From an uncultured Blautia sp. (lineage in GTDB: Bacteria > Bacillota > Clostridia > Lachnospirales > Lachnospiraceae), in assembly GCA_934408705.1 (NCBI GenBank), contig CAKRVL010000003.1, positions 1-64,000 on the forward strand: 64,000 nucleotides of DNA, read 5' to 3'. Under the pieces are notes generated by a model, which saw only the letters and a list, made by a program, of their open reading frames with translations, was not told the DNA's origin and searched no databases. Positions 8,503 through 17,403 of this stretch are shown here, piece after piece. A program made the position numbers and the translations under genes. Within the stretch, counting starts at the first letter, position 1. Every line of letters begins with the position of its first letter.

Positions 8503-8531
8503 ATCATACACAAAAATCCTGAAATAGTAAA
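8503..8531 (-). promoter_or_regulatory. Promoter of the hydrogenase gene
   Basis: TTTACT (8526-8531), 17-base spacer, TATGAT (8503-8508) on the minus strand. It sits directly downstream of the dispersed structured repeat at 8537-8697. Confidence 0.5.
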
Positions 8532-8536
8532 GCAGT

Positions 8537-8697
8537 AAAGCGGACATGAGCAATCCGCTTCGCTACTTGCTCATGAACGCAGTCGCTTCGCGATCTGTCA
8601 GTGGGAGCTGAAGGCTCCCACTGACAGAAGCATCCCCCCTCACCCGCCGCTTAGTGCTCCGCACACTTGAAGCGGGGGAATGCTTATCTGCGTTCAA
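8537..8697. repeat. Dispersed structured repeat, copy 1
   Basis: About 160 bp, nearly identical to 53215-53374 in the same orientation. It contains hairpin AGCGGA/TCCGCT, a core from 8558 to 8592 shared by both copies, a 14-pair hairpin CTGTCAGTGGGAGC/GCTCCCACTGACAG with loop TGAAG, and a third stem AGCAT/ATGCT enclosing CCGCTT/AAGCGG. TGAACGCAG inside is complementary to CTGCGTTCA at the right edge. It separates the activase terminator from the hydrogenase promoter. Possible origins are a relic of an IS200/IS605-like end or a family of structured RNAs. Confidence 0.8.
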
Positions 8698-8707
8698 ATA
8701 GTTTACA

Positions 8708-8750
8708 TAAAAAGAACCGGACTCCCTATATCGGGAAATTCCGGTTCCTG
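8708..8750 (-). terminator. Terminator of the glycyl radical operon
   Basis: GAACCGGA/TCCGGTTC stem with an inner TCCC/GGGA and TTTTTAT on the minus strand, just after the activase stop. Confidence 0.8.
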
Positions 8751-8772
8751 TTCTTATTCAACTCTTCTATTC

Positions 8773-9564
8773 TCATCCACCGATCTGACAATCCAGATCA
8801 CAGACTGTATGCACTGCCTTTTTCAGCATTTCCATATGCTCCGGTTCCGGTGGGAGTATCTCTGGAAGCTTATACTCTCTTCCGAGCCAATCGTACTTAT
8901 CCTGCCCCAGACGGTGATATGGAAGAAGATGGATCTTCTTCACACCAGGTAAGGTAGAGGCAAAAGCCGCAATAGACTTAATTTCTTCTACGCTGTCATT
9001 AAACGTAGGAATAACCGGAACACGGATCACCAGATTCGTCATTCCGGATAAAGCTACTTTTCTGGCATTTTCAAGAGCCAGATCATTGGGCTTACCTGTA
9101 AATTTCTTATGCTTCTCCTGATTTGTATGCTTGATATCCATCAGATAAGTATCCAGATATGGCAATACCATCTCAATATTTTTCCAGGGAACACAGGCCA
9201 TACTCTCAATAGCTGTATTAATGCCACGCTCCTTGGCTGCACGAAGAAGATCACGGGAAAACTCTGGCTGACAGAGACATTCTCCGCCGGAGAGTGTCAT
9301 ACCGCCGCCGGAGCGATAATAATATGGGCGGTCCTTCTCCACCAGCTCTATCATCTCCCGGACTGTTACGTCACGTCCTATAGTTTTCACACCATCTGGA
9401 GTTTTCATTGTCTGAATCTTATATTCCTGGGATTCCGGATTACAGCACCACTGACATCTGAGCACACAGCCCTTCAAAAATACAATGGTACGAATTCCGG
9501 GACCATCGTGGATGGAATAACGCTGGACGTCAAAAATACGTCCTGTAGTATCTAAATATTCCAT
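8773..9564 (-). CDS. Glycyl radical enzyme activating enzyme (radical SAM, PflA-like)
   Basis: About 263 residues. The radical SAM motif is CVLRCQWC, preceded by the activase signature YSIHDGPGIRT; GGGMTLSGGE is the SAM-binding glycine motif. It should cleave S-adenosylmethionine to place the glycyl radical on the adjacent enzyme. The frame could begin at 9612, but the ATG at 9564 has TGGAG six bases upstream and gives the usual start. It lacks the extra ferredoxin insert with additional cysteines found in glycerol dehydratase activases, so the protein is PflA-sized although its partner looks like a dehydratase. Confidence 0.88.
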   Translation of the reverse strand: MEYLDTTGRIFDVQRYSIHDGPGIRTIVFLKGCVLRCQWCCNPESQEYKIQTMKTPDGVKTIGRDVTVREMIELVEKDRPYYYRSGGGMTLSGGECLCQPEFSRDLLRAAKERGINTAIESMACVPWKNIEMVLPYLDTYLMDIKHTNQEKHKKFTGKPNDLALENARKVALSGMTNLVIRVPVIPTFNDSVEEIKSIAAFASTLPGVKKIHLLPYHRLGQDKYDWLGREYKLPEILPPEPEHMEMLKKAVHTVCDLDCQIGG

Positions 9565-9618
9565 AGATTTCTCCATTATTTCATATATGGTGATGTGCCC
9601 CGCAGGCAACATCTCCCT

Positions 9619-12144
9619 TTAGAAGCCCTGCTCAGTTCTTCTGATAATATCATCCTGTAAGGACTTGGACAGTGTAGTAAACAGTGCACTGTAACCAGCT
9701 ACACGTACAACCAGATGCTTATAATTCTCCGGATGTGCCTGAGCATCCAGCAGTGTCTCTCTGCTTACAACGTTAAACTGCATATGCATTCCCTTCTGAT
9801 CGAAGTAGGAACGGATCAATGCAACGAACTTCTCAAGTCCCTCACGTCCTGACAATGCGGACGGATGGAATTTCTGGTTAAACAGAGTACCATTGGATAC
9901 GATGAAGTGGTCCAGCTTGGCAACAGAGCTTGCTGCTGCGGTAGGTCCGTTCACATCCTTACCGGCGGATGGGGAAACACCATCAGCCACCGGAGTATGG
10001 GCATATCTTCCGTCTGGTGTGGCACCAGTCTGTCCGCCCAGCGGCACGTTAGCAGACACAGGATACAGACCTGCCTGATACTGTCCGCCTCTTGGGTTTG
10101 AGAAATACTGAAGCGGTTTCGTATAGGTATATGCAACGTCTCTTGCAAAAGCGTCAACCTCCGGAATATCATTTCCGAATTTAGGAACCTCTGCGATCAT
10201 GTCGTGAATTTCCTCATATCTGGCCATCTTCTCAGGTGACATCTGAGCATTCATGACAGACTTCAGGACAGCTGCTGTAGTCTCAGCATCAACCTTAGCT
10301 CCGCTCTCGGTCATCTCTCTTAAGATACCGGTCGTTATTTCTTTCACAGACTGCTCATCCAGCCCCTTGCCATAGTTCCATGCAAGAGCCTCTTTCAGCT
10401 CTTCCATTGTAAACTTCTTCTCCTCATATACAAGCTGACGGATCGCATAAAGGGAATCTGCCATATTCGCAATACCAAAGCCCTGAGGACCTGTAAAGTT
10501 ATAAACTGCACCGCCTTCCTGTACAGTCTTTCCACGCTTGATACAATCATCGATCATACTGGAAAGGAACGGAAGAGGACAACGCTTGGCGTGAGCTACA
10601 TCAATAGCATTATCTGCATTTACAAGCAGTGAGATACAATATTCCATCTGCTTCTTATATGCATCATAGAACTGGTCAAAGGTCTTCATCTGGGTTACAT
10701 CACCGGTAGGAATACCAACCATCTCACCCTGATCCATACCATTTGCAAATACAAGCTCCAGCGGACGGCACATATTGAAGAATGCAGCGTCATGCCATCC
10801 CTCTGTCTTACCAGCCTTCTGCGGCTCAACGCAACCGATAATATTATATTCACGGGCATCTGCAAGGGAAAGTCCTCTGTTCTGCAGTGCCGGGATAATT
10901 ACCTCGTCATTATAATAAGCAGGAAGTCCAATACCTGTTCTGGTAAGCTCAGCTGCCTTGATCAGAAGATCATGTGGAGAGCCATTCCATACACGGATGG
11001 AAAGGGACGGTGCCGGAAGATGTACATGCATAGATGCTTCAATACACATGAAGGAAAGGTCATTTGTTACATCCTCACCTTCCTTATTCTGACCGCCTAC
11101 GATCAGGTTCTGGAACAAGCTGTATCCTGCAAAGCCCTCAGCAGAAGCCACATCACGACACTTGTTCAGGTCATTTAATTTCACCCAGATACAGTCAAGC
11201 AGCTCCTGAGCTGCCACTCTGGTGATCACACCGCTCTCAATATCCTTCTTATAGTAAGGATACATATACTGATCAAAACGTCCTGGTGAAATGGAATGTC
11301 CGCTAGACTCCATCTGAAGGAGCTGCTGCACAAACCAGAAGGACTGACATGCTTCCCAGAAATTAGTTGCGCCCTTAGCAGGCACCTTACTACAGTTAGA
11401 TGCGATTACAAGAAGCTCTGCTTTACGCTGAGGATCTGTACATTTCTCTGCCATTTCAAGAGCAAGTCTGGCATATCTTGCTGCATAATCCATAACAGCC
11501 TGACAACTCAAAATAACTGCTTCCAGGAATCGGGAACGCTCTGCATAATCTCCGTCACCTACATTGCATTTATCCAGCTCAGCCTGTGCCTTCGCCATAA
11601 TGCCCTCGTATCCGATCTCAAGAACTTCCCAATATTTTACGGTAACATGTCCTACACCATTGTAAAAATAGTTTCCTGGTGTAAAAATATTATGATCGAT
11701 GGCGCGGATTGCCTCCGGTGCCATATATGCTGTGGCAAGCTCACTGGTAGTCTTACCCTTCCAGTATTTGTGTACTTCACGAAGATCTGCTTTAGCCTGC
11801 TCTGAGATATAGAAAGGATCAGCAGTTCTTGTTGCAACAGTATCAAGCTCATCCTCAAGCCACTGGAATGAAAATTCCGGGAATGTCTGGCATCCTCTTG
11901 GAGCAATGGAGCTGCTTCCTACAATCAACTCCTCATCACGGATGATAATGGGAATATTATGTAAAATATGGGCAAAAGCTTTCGCTCTTCTGGTAATGAT
12001 CGGCTGATCCTCAGTCTCCTTATAAGACTCTGTGATCAGCTTGGCTCTGTAAGATTCGATCTCCGGCATCTTCGCATAGAGATGGTCAACCAGACGAGTA
12101 ATTCTGGAGGATTTCGGAATCTCACTTGTATTGTATTTCTCCAT
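9619..12144 (-). CDS. Glycyl radical enzyme of the glycerol/diol dehydratase type
   Basis: 841 residues. The glycyl radical loop RVAGYSALF places Gly817 24 residues from the end. The active-site loop is GCVEPQ (Cys438, Glu440), with His166 (GVGHV), His283-Ser284 (GHSIS) and Asp452 (GWHDAAFF). These are the residues known in B12-independent glycerol dehydratase of Clostridium butyricum, with near-identical spacing. Formate C-acetyltransferase instead has two adjacent cysteines, absent here. Databases may label such proteins formate C-acetyltransferase, which the residues argue against. It heads an operon with its activase behind a consensus promoter. The substrate (glycerol, 1,2-propanediol or another diol) is inferred. 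Confidence 0.85.
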   Translation of the reverse strand: MEKYNTSEIPKSSRITRLVDHLYAKMPEIESYRAKLITESYKETEDQPIITRRAKAFAHILHNIPIIIRDEELIVGSSSIAPRGCQTFPEFSFQWLEDELDTVATRTADPFYISEQAKADLREVHKYWKGKTTSELATAYMAPEAIRAIDHNIFTPGNYFYNGVGHVTVKYWEVLEIGYEGIMAKAQAELDKCNVGDGDYAERSRFLEAVILSCQAVMDYAARYARLALEMAEKCTDPQRKAELLVIASNCSKVPAKGATNFWEACQSFWFVQQLLQMESSGHSISPGRFDQYMYPYYKKDIESGVITRVAAQELLDCIWVKLNDLNKCRDVASAEGFAGYSLFQNLIVGGQNKEGEDVTNDLSFMCIEASMHVHLPAPSLSIRVWNGSPHDLLIKAAELTRTGIGLPAYYNDEVIIPALQNRGLSLADAREYNIIGCVEPQKAGKTEGWHDAAFFNMCRPLELVFANGMDQGEMVGIPTGDVTQMKTFDQFYDAYKKQMEYCISLLVNADNAIDVAHAKRCPLPFLSSMIDDCIKRGKTVQEGGAVYNFTGPQGFGIANMADSLYAIRQLVYEEKKFTMEELKEALAWNYGKGLDEQSVKEITTGILREMTESGAKVDAETTAAVLKSVMNAQMSPEKMARYEEIHDMIAEVPKFGNDIPEVDAFARDVAYTYTKPLQYFSNPRGGQYQAGLYPVSANVPLGGQTGATPDGRYAHTPVADGVSPSAGKDVNGPTAAASSVAKLDHFIVSNGTLFNQKFHPSALSGREGLEKFVALIRSYFDQKGMHMQFNVVSRETLLDAQAHPENYKHLVVRVAGYSALFTTLSKSLQDDIIRRTEQGF

Positions 12145-12219
12145 GGTTCTCCTTTCTCATGGAAGTTCCGGCATAAATGACATGTCCTGCGCTGTTCCAT
12201 GACATAGTTTTCTATGCTC

Positions 12220-12248
12220 ATTATACGTCATCTCCCATACGGTGTCAA
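12220..12248 (-). promoter_or_regulatory. Consensus promoter of the glycyl radical operon
   Basis: TTGACA (12243-12248), 17 bases, TATAAT (12220-12225) on the minus strand, a perfect sigma-A match. The stretch 12250-12400 upstream is A/C-rich with repeated CAAAAAC-like words and no supported gene. Confidence 0.8.
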
Positions 12249-12402
12249 CATAATTCAACACTATTTTTGTTGCTTTAGTTGGTGTTTTTGTTCTGTTTTT
12301 GTGGTTTTCCGTTGTTTTTAGATTAGAAATCACATTTTCCCCGACCATTTTATCATCTTCCCAAAAGAACACAGAACAAAGCATACAGCTTCCTCTTACA
12401 CG

Positions 12403-12439
12403 CAAAAAAGCAGACAGTCTCTTATGAAACCATCTGCTT
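12403..12439 (-). terminator. Terminator of the Cys-rich peptide gene
   Basis: AAGCAGA/TCTGCTT stem followed by six T on the minus strand, 23 bases after the stop of the 42-residue gene. Confidence 0.7.
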
Positions 12440-12461
12440 ACAATATGCTAATCATATTTAT

Positions 12462-12590
12462 TTAATGACATCCGCCGCAGCTTCCACAATTTCCATTGCA
12501 GCCTTTTCCACTTTTTTTATCCTTCCGGATGCTTCTGATCGCAAGACCTGCAATCGCTGCTACAATAACACCAACAACCACTGTTCCCAT
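12462..12590 (-). CDS. FeoB-associated Cys-rich membrane protein (orphan)
   Basis: A 42-residue peptide: one transmembrane helix (about 2-17), a basic stretch RSIRKDKKSGK, then a C-terminal cluster CNGNCGSCGGCH. This is the layout of the small Cys-rich protein encoded at the end of feo ferrous-iron transport operons. AAAGGAG lies seven bases before the ATG. No feoA or feoB is adjacent here; the gene has its own strong promoter with a probable metal-regulator operator and its own terminator. It may bind or hand over iron at the membrane; the role is unproven. Confidence 0.8.
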   Translation of the reverse strand: MGTVVVGVIVAAIAGLAIRSIRKDKKSGKGCNGNCGSCGGCH

Positions 12591-12693
12591 ACTCTGCTCC
12601 TTTCTGGTTACCTGTAGCTCAAGTTGTCACAGTTAACTTCAAAACACTTCTTAAAATTTTATTTATATCTGAAGGCTATGGGCCTCTTACATT

Positions 12694-12725
12694 GTTAGTA
12701 TAGGCTAACGTTTATTAGATGTCAA
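12694..12725 (-). promoter_or_regulatory. Promoter with inverted-repeat operator for the Cys-rich peptide
   Basis: TTGACA (12720-12725), 17 bases, TATACT (12697-12702). The inverted repeat GTTAG-N6-CTAAC (12694-12709) covers the -10 and resembles half sites of DtxR/IdeR-type metalloregulators (TTAG..CTAA). Iron-responsive repression is the natural reading but is an inference. Confidence 0.6.
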
Positions 12726-12785
12726 TATTTTTTTTAAAAACAACTTCCTTATATCAGCAAAAATCTCATTCCAAAATCAGCCGCT

Positions 12786-13856
12786 TTATACATTCAACTT
12801 CATCTGACCATCTTTAATGTATCCCATATTCCGCATTCCACGGTAAATGACATAGGATAAAATTCCCGGAAGCAGGAAATGAAATACTACAATTTTCAGT
12901 ATGACCAGTACCGGAGATTCAATAGCGGCCATAGTCTGATAAGTCATGATCTGTCCCACCAGACCGGAGGTTCCCATTCCAGAGCCTGTAGCATTATTTA
13001 TCATATGGAATGGTCCTGTGATCGCAATCGGTCCCAGAATCGCAGATGCCAGTGTCGGTGGAAGCCAGATCAGGGGACGCTTCATAATATTAGGTATCTG
13101 AAGCATAGATGTTCCAACACCCTGTGCAAAAAAGCCGCCCACACCATTATCCTTAAAGCTTATCACTGCAAAGCCTATCATCTGACAACAGCATCCGATG
13201 GTAGCCGCACCTGCTGCCACACCATTTAATCCCAGAATAATCCCAAGAGCAGCGGAGCTGATCGGCAAAGTCAGAACCATTCCCATGATAACCGAAACCA
13301 CGATTCCCATAAGGATCGGCTGCTGCTCAGTTCCCCAGTTCACCAGGTCTCCAAGCCAGGTCATGAACCTTGACACTCCAGGGCCCACCAGAATCCCTAC
13401 TGCACCACCGGAAAGGATCGTAACTGCCGGAGTGATCAAAAGATCCAGCTTTGTTTTTCCTGCAACCAGTCTTCCCACAGTAATTCCCACATAGGCTGCG
13501 ACAAATGCGCCGAGAGGCTCTCCTGGGCCTGCTAATACCAGTGCTCCTGTATCTGACAGCAATGTTCCTGCGATCAGATTAGAAGCATATGCACCAATCA
13601 TTCCGGCAGCTGCCGCAGACAAAAGCACATATGTGGATTCCCGGAATTTATACGCAACTCCAATACCGATTCCTGCGCCTGTAAGTCTCTGTGCCACTAT
13701 GGCAAAGGTGCTTAAGTAAGCACCATACGTGCCACCCATCAGATCACCGATCTGCTTCAGGATAGTTCCAATGATCAAAGTGGAAAACAATCCCAGAGCC
13801 ATACCGCTCAGACCATCAATAAAAATATTATTCAAAATTTTTTTGATTGCTTTCAT
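12786..13856 (-). CDS. PTS EIIC-like membrane transporter
   Basis: 356 residues, almost entirely hydrophobic, with about nine to ten Gly/Ala-rich membrane spans. It matches the PTS_EIIC_2 type of proteins annotated as PTS transporter subunit IIC, but no EIIA, EIIB or HPr-like domain is fused or adjacent, so true phosphotransferase coupling is doubtful. The ATG has AAGGAGG close upstream. It begins eight bases after the M42 peptidase stop codon, suggesting a joint operon with hflX and that peptidase. The substrate is unknown. Confidence 0.7.
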   Translation of the reverse strand: MKAIKKILNNIFIDGLSGMALGLFSTLIIGTILKQIGDLMGGTYGAYLSTFAIVAQRLTGAGIGIGVAYKFRESTYVLLSAAAAGMIGAYASNLIAGTLLSDTGALVLAGPGEPLGAFVAAYVGITVGRLVAGKTKLDLLITPAVTILSGGAVGILVGPGVSRFMTWLGDLVNWGTEQQPILMGIVVSVIMGMVLTLPISSAALGIILGLNGVAAGAATIGCCCQMIGFAVISFKDNGVGGFFAQGVGTSMLQIPNIMKRPLIWLPPTLASAILGPIAITGPFHMINNATGSGMGTSGLVGQIMTYQTMAAIESPVLVILKIVVFHFLLPGILSYVIYRGMRNMGYIKDGQMKLNV

Positions 13857-13864
13857 AAGCCTCC

Positions 13865-14896
13865 TTATCCTAAATATGCTTTTAATAATTTCAATGTGTT
13901 TTTCGCCCCGTCTCTATGAGAACGCTCATAGCCATGTGAAGCATAAACACCAGGTCCGATCAGACCATGCTTCATGTCATAACCTGCCTTCAGAGCTGCA
14001 TCCACATCGGAACCATAATGAGGATATACATCTACTGCGAAAGAAATATCATTCTCCTGTGCAGCCCTAATAAGTCCGGATACCACCTGATAATCATACG
14101 GGCCCATACTATCCTTTGCACAGATGGAAACCATTGTCTCGTCACACTCTAAGCCATTTCCGACGCATCCCATGTCTACGGAAATCATCTCAGTTACCCC
14201 ATCCGGAATTGCAGCGCATCCACCATGTCCCACTTCCTCATAAGATGTGATCAATACATAGATCGTGCGCTCCGGCTGAAGCTTTTTCTCCTTCAGATAT
14301 CTGGCATAGCCAAGAAGGATAGCTGTGCTGAATTTATCATCCAGAAAACGGCTCTTAATGTATCCACTCTCAGTCACTACTGTTCTTGGATCAAAGCACA
14401 CAAAATCACCGGTCATGATTCCAAGTTTTTTTACATCTTCTTTCGTCTTCACAGGCTCATCCAGAATGGCCTCCATAGTATCATAAGTACGCTTGGTATC
14501 ACTATAATCTCCATTTACATGAACAGAAGCATTCTCCAGCTGGAAGGTAGCATCATAAACCTTGCCTGTTTTGGTATAAACCTTACAATTCTCAGCTTCA
14601 GCATTATTAGGATTCATTCCGCCAATATTGGTAAGCTTCAGACGGCCATTATCCATGATCTGGCAAACCATACCGCCAAGTGTATCCATATGGGCAGCAA
14701 GGACAACCGCATTCTTGTCATCTTTACCTCCAAGCTTTACCAATACAGCTCCCTTCTGCGTGATCTGCGGCTCATAGCCCAGCTTCTCAAACTCCTTCTT
14801 TACAAAATCAGCAGCCATATGTGTAAACCCACTTGGACTTGGAACTGCAAGCAGCTCCTGTGCTGTTTTCATAACATAATCTGTATACTTTTTCAT
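13865..14896 (-). CDS. M42 family metallopeptidase
   Basis: 343 residues, the usual size of M42 glutamyl/deblocking aminopeptidases that form cytoplasmic tetrahedral dodecamers. Visible metal and catalytic motifs are AAHMDTLG, RFLDDKFS, the EEVGHGG glutamate pair, SVDMG, and the C-terminal SHGYERSH. It likely trims peptides. AAAGGAG precedes the ATG. It lies between hflX (25 bases upstream) and the PTS-like transporter in one transcription direction. Confidence 0.9.
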   Translation of the reverse strand: MKKYTDYVMKTAQELLAVPSPSGFTHMAADFVKKEFEKLGYEPQITQKGAVLVKLGGKDDKNAVVLAAHMDTLGGMVCQIMDNGRLKLTNIGGMNPNNAEAENCKVYTKTGKVYDATFQLENASVHVNGDYSDTKRTYDTMEAILDEPVKTKEDVKKLGIMTGDFVCFDPRTVVTESGYIKSRFLDDKFSTAILLGYARYLKEKKLQPERTIYVLITSYEEVGHGGCAAIPDGVTEMISVDMGCVGNGLECDETMVSICAKDSMGPYDYQVVSGLIRAAQENDISFAVDVYPHYGSDVDAALKAGYDMKHGLIGPGVYASHGYERSHRDGAKNTLKLLKAYLG

Positions 14897-14920
14897 GATC
14901 GTATCTCCTTTTTTATTTTT

Positions 14921-16156
14921 TTACAAAAGCTTCCCATGAATTTCCATAGGTACTCTGGCCTTTACCATAATTCCGTTATCCGTGTATTCCTCTGAAAGCA
15001 GCTGTCCATACTCCCTGATCAGCTGGATCTTGCCGGCCTCCTGATATGCAAAAAGCTTCTCCACATAAATCTGCTCTTCGGAAAGGATTTTCCCCAGAAG
15101 CAGCTTTAAATCCTCCAGGCCTTCCCCTGTTTTGGCAGAAACCTTAAGAGTATAATCTGCCATACTGTCACGCATGCGGATCGCTGCACCCACATCGACC
15201 TTATTAAATAAAGTAATCGTCTTTTTGCCCTGGACACCAAGCTCCTGCAAGGTATCATAAACAACCTCCATCTGCTGTACTGCCTGAGGATTCGAGCAGT
15301 CTACCACATGAATAATGTAATCTGCGTATTTCGCTTCCTCCAGGGTACTCTTAAAAGCTTCAACCAGATTATGCGGCAGCTTACGGATAAACCCAACAGT
15401 ATCTGTAAGCAGGATCTGCTGTCCGTCATCTAATGTCAATGCTCTGGTTGTCGGATCCAATGTGGCAAACAGCTTATCCTCTGAAAGCACTCCGGCTCCA
15501 GTGAGGGTATTTAACAATGTAGATTTACCTGCATTGGTATAACCTACAATAGCAGCTGTTTTCATCTTTCCCCGGGTACGTCCGGTGCGAAGCAGTTCTC
15601 TGTGCTTCTCCACCTGGGAAAGCTCCTCCTTCAACGCTGTTATCCTCTTACGGATCAGACGGCGGTCACTCTCCAGCTTCTTCTCACCAGGTCCCCTTGT
15701 TCCGATTCCGCCTCCAAGCCTTGACAAAGATGCACCAAGACCTACCAGCCTTGATGCCCTGTAACGCAGCTGTGCCAGTTCTACCTGGATCTTGCCCTCG
15801 CTGGTTGTGGCATGCTTTGCAAAAATATCAAGGATCAAAAGGGTTCTGTCCATCACCTTGCATTCCAGCTCACGCTCCAGATTATTCATCTGTGCCGGTG
15901 AAAGCTCATCATCACAGATAATTCCCGTGGCATCTGTGGCCAGCATAAGAGCACGGACTTCCTCTATCTTTCCCTTTCCAATATAAGTCCCGGGATGAAC
16001 AGTCTCGCGGTTCTGGATAATCTTTCCCACTGTTTCTGCTCCTGCAGTGTCTGCCAGCTCCTCCAGCTCATCCAATGACTCCTTTACATTATCATTTTCA
16101 TCCAGCTGGACTCCTACCAGGATCACACGCTCCTGTATCTCTTCAATGTATTCCAT
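14921..16156 (-). CDS. hflX: GTPase HflX (ribosome-splitting)
   Basis: 411 residues from the ATG at 16156, which has AAAGGAGG four bases upstream; a longer frame to 16204 adds 16 residues without such a site. The HflX N-terminal domain with GTYIGKGK is followed by the glycine-rich GGIGTRGPGE linker and a G domain with GYTNAGKST (G1), DTVGF (G3) and NKVD (G4). HflX splits stalled or hibernating 70S ribosomes under stress. It is the first gene of an operon with the M42 peptidase and the transporter. Confidence 0.95.
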   Translation of the reverse strand: MEYIEEIQERVILVGVQLDENDNVKESLDELEELADTAGAETVGKIIQNRETVHPGTYIGKGKIEEVRALMLATDATGIICDDELSPAQMNNLERELECKVMDRTLLILDIFAKHATTSEGKIQVELAQLRYRASRLVGLGASLSRLGGGIGTRGPGEKKLESDRRLIRKRITALKEELSQVEKHRELLRTGRTRGKMKTAAIVGYTNAGKSTLLNTLTGAGVLSEDKLFATLDPTTRALTLDDGQQILLTDTVGFIRKLPHNLVEAFKSTLEEAKYADYIIHVVDCSNPQAVQQMEVVYDTLQELGVQGKKTITLFNKVDVGAAIRMRDSMADYTLKVSAKTGEGLEDLKLLLGKILSEEQIYVEKLFAYQEAGKIQLIREYGQLLSEEYTDNGIMVKARVPMEIHGKLL

Positions 16157-16388
16157 AAATCCTCCTTTCGGATTTCGATATACTAACTTCTGGTTACTTT
16201 TCAATCAGAAAATCATCTGTTAGAGTATAACATACTCCCATCATTTTTGGGAGTGGATTCATGAAATAAAAAAACAACTAAAAATTACAAAACGCATAGT
16301 TAACTGATGTATAATAAATTAAAGGACTGATTTCGTCCACATCAGAAACTATGTATCAATTATTGACCTACATAACAGGAGGACTCTT

Positions 16389-17255
16389 ATGAAAAAGAAC
16401 AAGCTGAAAACTATTCTTGCCACCTTATGTCTGTCGTGCATGCTTCTGACAGGCACTCATTCCATCCAGGCCGAAGCCACCACCAGCACTCCCCAGACTA
16501 CAGTTCCTGCCACAGAGAACACCGGTGCTCCTCAGTCTCCTGTTCCTGCTAACGCGAACACCTGGAAGACCAGGAAAGGATATCACTACTATTACAACGC
16601 TCAGGGACGAAAGGTCACAGGCAAAGTTAAGATTGGCTCCCGCTACTATTTCTTCGACAAAAAAGGAATTCAGCGTTATGGATGGAAAAAAATCAAAAAC
16701 AACTACTACTTTTTCCGCATCAGCACCGGCACAACCGGAGCTTATATGCTGACCTCTACCAAGGTAAACGGAATTTCCCTGAATTCCTCCGGACGCGCCA
16801 GTAAATCCGGTTCTAATGTACGCAAGCTTCAGCTGATGACAGAAGCTAACAAAATTGTGGAAAAGATCACCAAGCCTGGCATGAACAAGACACAGCGTCT
16901 CCGTGCCTGCTTCGACTATGTTAAGAAGCATTATCCATATTTCACCTGGCGTCAGTTCAGAAATACCTCCGACTGGGAGAAGGATTTTGCAGAGGATATG
17001 TTTATAAGAGGACGGGGAGACTGTATTTCCTACGCTTCAGCCTTTGCTTATCTGGCTAATGCCGTAGGTATGAAAAAGATATATGCCGTTTGTTCCGGCG
17101 GACATGGCTGGGCAGAGATCAATGGCAAGGTCTACGATCCTGACTGGGCACTGGTAAGCAATGTAGATTCCTATTTTGCCATGCCTTACAGCCTCAGTGG
17201 TGTAAACGGACGCCCTATGTACAAGGGAAACAGGCTTTATGTAAAAAAAATCTGA
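16389..17255 (+). CDS. Secreted transglutaminase-like protein with wall-binding repeats
   Basis: 288 residues. A signal peptide (about 1-29, ending near IQAEA) is followed by a Thr/Pro-rich linker, two or three aromatic repeats of the choline/cell-wall-binding type (YHYYYNAQGRKVTG, YYFFDKKG, YYFF; about 64-112), and a C-terminal transglutaminase-like core with Cys212 (GRGDCISYASAF), His239 (GGHGWAEI) and Asp250 (YDPDW). Such proteins act at the cell surface as proteases or crosslinkers. It is the only plus-strand gene between 1 and 37,700. AGGAGG lies just upstream of the ATG. Confidence 0.85.
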   Translation: MKKNKLKTILATLCLSCMLLTGTHSIQAEATTSTPQTTVPATENTGAPQSPVPANANTWKTRKGYHYYYNAQGRKVTGKVKIGSRYYFFDKKGIQRYGWKKIKNNYYFFRISTGTTGAYMLTSTKVNGISLNSSGRASKSGSNVRKLQLMTEANKIVEKITKPGMNKTQRLRACFDYVKKHYPYFTWRQFRNTSDWEKDFAEDMFIRGRGDCISYASAFAYLANAVGMKKIYAVCSGGHGWAEINGKVYDPDWALVSNVDSYFAMPYSLSGVNGRPMYKGNRLYVKKI

Positions 17256-17332
17256 CATCATACATAAACACATAAAAAAGCCCCACTGCTTATTGCTTTT
17301 CGCAACCAGCCCAGGGGACTTACTTGATTCGA

Positions 17333-17381
17333 AAAAAAGGATTTGAACTACGGTTTCCTTCCGTAACTTCAAATCCTTTTT
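17333..17381. terminator. Bidirectional terminator between convergent genes
   Basis: GGATTTGA/TCAAATCC extended by ACGG/CCGT around loop TTTCCTT, with A-run on the left and T-run on the right. It serves both the transglutaminase gene and the TPR lipoprotein gene. Confidence 0.85.
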
Positions 17382-17403
17382 ATATTCATACATCCTGCAT
17401 TCT

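Noticed and set aside
8537-8697. CRISPR or tandem repeat
   Set aside because: Only two distant copies and no spacer-repeat periodicity anywhere in the window.
8667-8957. Small plus-strand frames beginning MKRGNAYLRS (and MKWGNAYLRS at 53344)
   Set aside because: The shared start is translation of the dispersed repeat edge; the following residues differ and are antisense to real genes.
9619-12144. Calling this gene pflB (formate C-acetyltransferase)
   Set aside because: The adjacent double cysteine of the formate-lyase active site is missing and the dehydratase residues are present.
12157-12405. 82-residue reading frame upstream of the glycyl radical enzyme
   Set aside because: It covers the consensus promoter at 12220-12248, has no ribosome binding site and no family resemblance.
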